Assembly: GCF_029338375.1 (NCBI RefSeq)
Contig: NZ_CP119804.1
Coordinates: forward strand, 558,001-622,000
Reading direction: 5' to 3'
Length of the DNA: 64,000 bases
From: Halorussus lipolyticus
GTDB taxonomy: Archaea > Halobacteriota > Halobacteria > Halobacteriales > Haladaptataceae
Part shown: positions 59,398 through 64,000 of the stretch, piece after piece
How the letters are laid out: the number at the start of each line of letters is the position of its first letter
Position numbering within the stretch: the stretch's first letter is position 1
Notes under the pieces: generated by a model
The model's database searches: none
What the model was told of the DNA's origin: nothing
The model's input: the letters and a program-made list of their open reading frames with translations, nothing else
Program-made: the position numbers and the translations under genes

Positions 59398-62300
59398 ATG
59401 GCGAGGTCACTTCCGGAACGCCGAAAGGGCGAGACGAGATGGGGTTTAGGGGGCGGTTCACGCGGCCCGCGCGAGAAGTTACGACGGCGAACAGTCGTGG
59501 TTCTATTCGTCGTCCTGATGATTGGGTCGCCGATTGCAGGTGGTTTCGCGGTGCAACCGGCCGAGGCGACCCCGAGTGGGGCCGAAACCGCGTCGGCCGG
59601 AGGACCGAGCGTACTCGCGCAGAACGCCACGCATCGAAGTGGGGCGGTCGCCACTTCGACCCTCACCGAGACCACGATGTCGTGGCAGACGCCACCGCCG
59701 CGACGGGTCGAGACCACCGACTCGTTCACGGTGACGGTGACGGGGCAGAACCGCAGGTCCGGTGAACTCTGTCTGTACGCCGACGACCCTATCACCGACT
59801 CCATCATCGACACCACGACGGTCGCCTGTAAGAACGTCGATGCCGGCGATTACACGGTCTCGTTCGACGTATCCGTCGCCGACGACCTCAACGTCGCTCC
59901 CGGCGGTCACAGGAAACTCTACATGCAACTCGAACGCGAAACCTACGGCGGAACGGTCGTCGCGGCCGAGACGGCGAAGCGACAGGTCGCGGCCCCGCAG
60001 GAACCCGCCTACCCCGACACCTACCCGTGGACCGACGTACAGGAGTTGCCGGAGAAGGCCGCCAGCGACACCGGACTGAAGGCGAGCATCGACCGAGAGA
60101 GAATCGACCCGAACACCTACGAGATAACACTGAAACTCGACAAGAACCAGTTGCAGGACCTCCGTGGCCACGGGTCGAGTCAAGTACTCGTCACCTACGA
60201 CGCCGACGAGATGACCGTCTTCTCGGTCGAGAGCGGCGTCGATGGCGGCAAGACGACCGAGATGGAGACCGCAGAGGCCATAACGAGCGTCCTCGACCTC
60301 GTGTCGCTCGGCTCTTCGACCAGTCTGAAGGCCGTCGCGGTCGAAGTCGTCAAGGGCCTCGCCGAGGAGGCCGGATACAACTTCGTCACCTCGTTCCTCC
60401 ACTTCGACACCCCGGCCGAACACACCACCGCCGAGGGCCAAGAGGCACTACTGGTCGATTTCTCGAACGACCAGTGGGCCTACGACGAAGTGACCAGCAT
60501 TGGAACCTACACCCTGAAGCTTCGGGTCCACACCGAGCGTGACATCGAGTCGAGCGACCTCAGATTCTTGCTCGACATGCGCGGTGAGGCCATCAAGGTC
60601 ACGACCGACCGCATCACCGGGACGCTCCCGCTGTTCACCGAGTACCGCCGCGAAGTCGTGGTAAATGTCCCCTCGCCGAACGCCGACCCGACGGCCGAGT
60701 TCGCGCTCGGAACTTCAGCCCCCGAGACCGACGAGAGCGTCCGGTTCGATGCTAGCTCCTCGGCCGACTCCGACGGGTCAATTACCGAGTACAAGTGGGA
60801 CTTCGACGGTGACGGCACCATCGACAAGACGGCGAGCGAACCGGTGATAGCCTACGACTACGACCAGTCGGGAACCAAGACGGTCAGGCTAACGACGGTA
60901 GACGACGACGGTGCGACAGCCACAACCCAGCGGTCGGTCACTATCTCGTCCTCGACCACCAGCGTCGTGGCCGACCCCGAAACGTGGGACATCGGTTCGA
61001 CGCTCGAGAGCGGAACTCGTACGAAGACTATCCACATCACGAACGAGGGCGACGACCCGACCGATGTCTCGATTTCGGGTGGGTCGGGACTCTCTATTTC
61101 GGACGCCCCCTCGGCGCTGAACGCCGGCGAGACGGCCTCGTTCCAAGTCACGCTCGATGCCGACCAGTACGACGGTACTCCGGTCGTGGTCACCCACGAG
61201 GGCGGGAAGACGGCGATTCCTCTCAGCGTGACGGTCATCGGTGACGACGAGTTGACCCGGACCGAGGACGCATCGGTCGAGGACGAACACAATTGCGGTG
61301 GTTTCATCACGGACGTGTACGGCGACCAGTGGACGTTCTGTGACGTGTCCGGTCGAGTGTGGTCGGACACGGCGAACATCCCGAGCGACGAGTACGCCGG
61401 TATCGACAGCGCGGAACTCAGAGTATCGGTCAGGGCCGACGGCGACGAGAGGCAAGATAATCCCCTCGAAGTGTATCTCAACGGCCAGAAGCTGACCGAA
61501 ATCTCGTCACCGCCCGCGGACGACGACTATCACGTCGAGACGATTCCGGTCCCGGTCGAGGACCTCGACGCCGGTGACAACACGGTGAAACTGAAAACTT
61601 CGGGCTACTCGTCCTACGACGTTGAAGACGACTTCGACGACACCGCGCTCCACTACACCTACTTCGAGGAGGTAGACCTCGACCTCTCGGTCGGCGAGTT
61701 CGATAAGGAGGTCCGAGTCGGCGAGACGGTCCGGGTTCCCGTCAGCGTCAAGAACGACGGCGGGCGGACCGCGACCGACGTTGTGCTGGGGACCAGCGGC
61801 GGCACCGACGGCGACGCTATCGACGTAGTGAAGTGGCCCGACGGCTACGCGCCGGGGAGCGAGGAGACTCTCGACCCGAAGCAGTCCGACGTGCGCTACT
61901 TCGAGATAGAACTCACCGAGGACCGGTCGGCGAACGTGGAGTTCGGAACGGCCTCGAACACCGACGACGCGGACACAACCATCACCCTGACGCCGCCGAA
62001 CGACCCGCCGGTCGTCGGACAGGCGAGCATCTGGCCCGACACGGCCACGGCCGGGGAGAGCATCCAGTACGCGGTGGACGTTCTCGATCACGACGGCGAC
62101 ACCGTGAACGTGGAGTTACAGGTCTGGGACCCCTCCGCGGGCAGTTGGGAGTCGGTCGGAAGCCAGCAGGTCGATGGCATCGCCACGGCTCGCTGGTACG
62201 CCTCGCCCTTCGAGGTTGACGACGAGGGCGAGTCTACGACCTATCGCGTCGTCTACGACGACGGGAACGGCCACGCCGGAACGTGGGGTCCGTTCGCTGG

Positions 62301-64000
62301 ACCGACGGTCATCGACGACGACACCTCGGGTCCCGAAACCGCGGAGTGGCGCTATCCCGGCGTGATTCGTCCCGGTGACTCGGTGCCGGTGTCCGTGGAT
62401 GTCTCGGACCCGAGCGGCGTCGCCAGCGTCACGCTTCACTACCACTACTCGAACGGGACGAACGGGACGGCCACGATGTCGAAGGCAAACGGGTCGTGGC
62501 ACGGCACGGTTCCGTCGGTCGGTGACGACGTGTCGTCGGTCTCGTTCTCGGTCGAAGCGACAGACGGTGACGCCTCGCCAGCGACCTCCCACTCGCTGAA
62601 CAGGCAAGCCGTCGTGCGAGAGAACAGCGACGGAGACGGTTGGTACGACAGCTACGACCCGACGCCGAACACGAACAATACCGACGCCACGGGACCGGAC
62701 GACGGCGTCGGCGGCGAAGGCTTTCAGGACACCGACGGCGACGGCATCCAGAACTACGCTGACCCCGACAACGACGGCGACGGACTGGATGACGGCGAGG
62801 ACCCCGCGATTCTGGTCGTGGACGCCGACGGTGACGGTTTCTCGGATTACTACGAAGTCCAGTCCGGGACCGACCCGCTCGACCCCGACGACCGGCCGAA
62901 CCCGGACGCGCCGCTCGACGTGAGTGCTAGCGCGTCCCGGAGCGTCTCGACCGTCGGCACGTCGGTCGCATTCGAGGCCAGCGTGGCGAACGCCTCGCTC
63001 AACGCCACCCTCGAGTGGGACCTCGACGACGACGGCGAGTTCGACGACGCGAGCGGCAGAACGGCGACGGCCACGTTCACGACGACAGGAAGCCACGCAG
63101 TCGCGGTTCGGGCGACCGACGGAGAGGACACCGCGGTCGGAACGGCCGGGGTCGAGGTCCGCTCCTCGCCGACAGTCTCGGCCACGGCGGTCGAGTCCGT
63201 CGTGTCCTCGCGCCCGGTCGAGATTTCGTGGGACGCGACCCTGACGGGCAACGCCACGACGCTCGCGTACCGCATCGACGGCGGGTCGCTCACCAACGTC
63301 TCGACCGACGACGTTCGAGAGACCGGCACGCTCACGCTCTCGGAGGTCTCCAACGGGTCACACACAGTCGAGTTCACGTTGCTTGACTCCTCGGGCGACC
63401 CGCTTTCGGGGTCGGCGACCGAAGCCCAAGCGACGTTCGACCTCGACGTGTCGGGTCCGTCGGTCGATTCGGTGACTCTCGACGAGGTGACGCGAAGTGA
63501 CGGGGCCGTCAGAACGAACGGAAGCATCGGCGTCGAAGCGCGACTGAGCGACCGAAACGGTGTCTCGTCGGCTCGGGTCGTCCTATCGCCCGACAACTAC
63601 TCCTTCGAGGTGACGGTCCCGGCGACCAAGCGCAGTGAGTCGTGGGACGCCGAGATTCCGGCGCGATTCGTCCCGGTCGAAGGGAATTACTCGCTCGTCG
63701 TGGTCGCCGAGGACGACACCGGTAACGAGAACGAGAAGACAGTCGAAACGGTGGTCGTGGACGAGACCGCCCCCGAACTGGCTGTAACGGTCGCTCAGAA
63801 TGCCGACGAGACGGCGGCACTCACTATCGAGAGTAGCGAACCGCTTGACCGGACGCCGGACGTGACGATTTCGCACACCGGGACCACGACTCCGGTGTCG
63901 GTCTCGCAGGACTCGCCGACGAAGTGGTCCGGGACGTTCGACCTCTCGGGGTCCGGCGCGTACCGCATCGAAGCGACCGGCCGGGACGAGACGGGGAACC
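59398..64000 (+). CDS. Giant cell-surface protein with PKD and thrombospondin type 3 repeats (5' part)
   Basis: The frame is open from ATG 59398 to the window end, at least 1534 residues, so the gene is incomplete. After about 35 basic residues comes a hydrophobic signal segment (VVVLFVVLMIGSPIAGG). The mature chain has an N-terminal domain with few cysteines, a PKD repeat (about residues 430-520, YKWDFDGDGTIDK), CARDB-like beta domains, a Cys-containing region (about 625-660), then an acidic Ca2+-binding thrombospondin type 3 stretch (about 1110-1165, DTDGDGIQNYADPDNDGDG) and further Ig-like domains (LEWDLDDDGEFDD). It is an extracellular structural or adhesive protein. The C-terminal anchor is outside the window. 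No upstream alternative ATG fits better. Confidence 0.85.
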   Translation, partial: MARSLPERRKGETRWGLGGGSRGPREKLRRRTVVVLFVVLMIGSPIAGGFAVQPAEATPSGAETASAGGPSVLAQNATHRSGAVATSTLTETTMSWQTPPPRRVETTDSFTVTVTGQNRRSGELCLYADDPITDSIIDTTTVACKNVDAGDYTVSFDVSVADDLNVAPGGHRKLYMQLERETYGGTVVAAETAKRQVAAPQEPAYPDTYPWTDVQELPEKAASDTGLKASIDRERIDPNTYEITLKLDKNQLQDLRGHGSSQVLVTYDADEMTVFSVESGVDGGKTTEMETAEAITSVLDLVSLGSSTSLKAVAVEVVKGLAEEAGYNFVTSFLHFDTPAEHTTAEGQEALLVDFSNDQWAYDEVTSIGTYTLKLRVHTERDIESSDLRFLLDMRGEAIKVTTDRITGTLPLFTEYRREVVVNVPSPNADPTAEFALGTSAPETDESVRFDASSSADSDGSITEYKWDFDGDGTIDKTASEPVIAYDYDQSGTKTVRLTTVDDDGATATTQRSVTISSSTTSVVADPETWDIGSTLESGTRTKTIHITNEGDDPTDVSISGGSGLSISDAPSALNAGETASFQVTLDADQYDGTPVVVTHEGGKTAIPLSVTVIGDDELTRTEDASVEDEHNCGGFITDVYGDQWTFCDVSGRVWSDTANIPSDEYAGIDSAELRVSVRADGDERQDNPLEVYLNGQKLTEISSPPADDDYHVETIPVPVEDLDAGDNTVKLKTSGYSSYDVEDDFDDTALHYTYFEEVDLDLSVGEFDKEVRVGETVRVPVSVKNDGGRTATDVVLGTSGGTDGDAIDVVKWPDGYAPGSEETLDPKQSDVRYFEIELTEDRSANVEFGTASNTDDADTTITLTPPNDPPVVGQASIWPDTATAGESIQYAVDVLDHDGDTVNVELQVWDPSAGSWESVGSQQVDGIATARWYASPFEVDDEGESTTYRVVYDDGNGHAGTWGPFAGPTVIDDDTSGPETAEWRYPGVIRPGDSVPVSVDVSDPSGVASVTLHYHYSNGTNGTATMSKANGSWHGTVPSVGDDVSSVSFSVEATDGDASPATSHSLNRQAVVRENSDGDGWYDSYDPTPNTNNTDATGPDDGVGGEGFQDTDGDGIQNYADPDNDGDGLDDGEDPAILVVDADGDGFSDYYEVQSGTDPLDPDDRPNPDAPLDVSASASRSVSTVGTSVAFEASVANASLNATLEWDLDDDGEFDDASGRTATATFTTTGSHAVAVRATDGEDTAVGTAGVEVRSSPTVSATAVESVVSSRPVEISWDATLTGNATTLAYRIDGGSLTNVSTDDVRETGTLTLSEVSNGSHTVEFTLLDSSGDPLSGSATEAQATFDLDVSGPSVDSVTLDEVTRSDGAVRTNGSIGVEARLSDRNGVSSARVVLSPDNYSFEVTVPATKRSESWDAEIPARFVPVEGNYSLVVVAEDDTGNENEKTVETVVVDETAPELAVTVAQNADETAALTIESSEPLDRTPDVTISHTGTTTPVSVSQDSPTKWSGTFDLSGSGAYRIEATGRDETGN

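Overview
The window comes from a halophilic archaeon (class Halobacteria). The evidence is a GC-rich sequence coding for very acidic proteins, archaeal TFB, archaeosine (preQ0) genes, a haloarchaeal menaquinone cluster, PGF-CTERM surface proteins, many haloarchaeal DUF families, and promoters whose TATA-like box lies about 26-30 bases before the start codon (leaderless transcripts). The genus cannot be fixed from the sequence; Halorussus or Haladaptatus-like genomes would fit.

Layout. 1-1.1 kb: the end of a membrane-anchored winged-helix regulator and a tRNA-Glu(CTC). 1.1-5.3 kb: a stand-alone PglX-like adenine methyltransferase. 5.4-7.2 kb: a ComEC-like metallo-beta-lactamase lipoprotein with a lamin-tail domain, overlapping a DUF3006 gene. 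7.6-10.7 kb: queD-queE, a membrane protein on the other strand, then queC (preQ0 for archaeosine). 10.7-21.4 kb: two paralogous PKD-repeat surface proteins around a cupin, a nucleoside phosphorylase and a small membrane protein. The first PKD gene is bracketed by two direct copies of a covarying structured non-coding element. 21.8-31.1 kb: mostly housekeeping and membrane genes (EamA exporter, CorA, lipoproteins, histidine kinase, cysS, DUF7523/DUF7524 pair, Trm112). 31.1-31.7 kb: a gene-poor gap with two 15-codon micro-ORFs, each behind a perfect GGAGGTGA Shine-Dalgarno site. 31.7-38.8 kb: UPF0058 paralogues, purA, regulators, a DUF7527-like protein and a sulfite-oxidase-like protein. 39.2-51.4 kb: menaquinone genes menF-menD, menB, an FAD oxidoreductase, menA, menC and menE, with an aminotransferase and a secreted propeller-like protein inserted. 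51.6-59.3 kb: NRDE protein, regulator, UspA with APC permease, gatC-gatA, TFB, a low-GC possible PUA/EVE-like gene and a NUDIX hydrolase. 59.4-64 kb: the 5' part of a giant surface protein that runs off the window.

How the genes work together. Chorismate passes through MenF, MenD, MenC, MenE, MenB and MenA to demethylmenaquinone; MenH and the final methyltransferase are not in the window. QueD, QueE and QueC make preQ0. GatC and GatA are two of the three subunits that make Gln-tRNA(Gln) or Asn-tRNA(Asn) by transamidation.

The most interesting signals are (1) the bracketing structured elements at 10842-10981 and 14891-15024, whose stems change sequence but keep pairing; (2) the paired micro-ORFs at 31278 and 31545; and (3) a second dispersed intergenic element (7421 and 39004) with a compensatory 9-bp hairpin. 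Several intergenic families look like sequences I recall from other haloarchaeal genomes. I cannot check that here, and I do not know whether they have been described.
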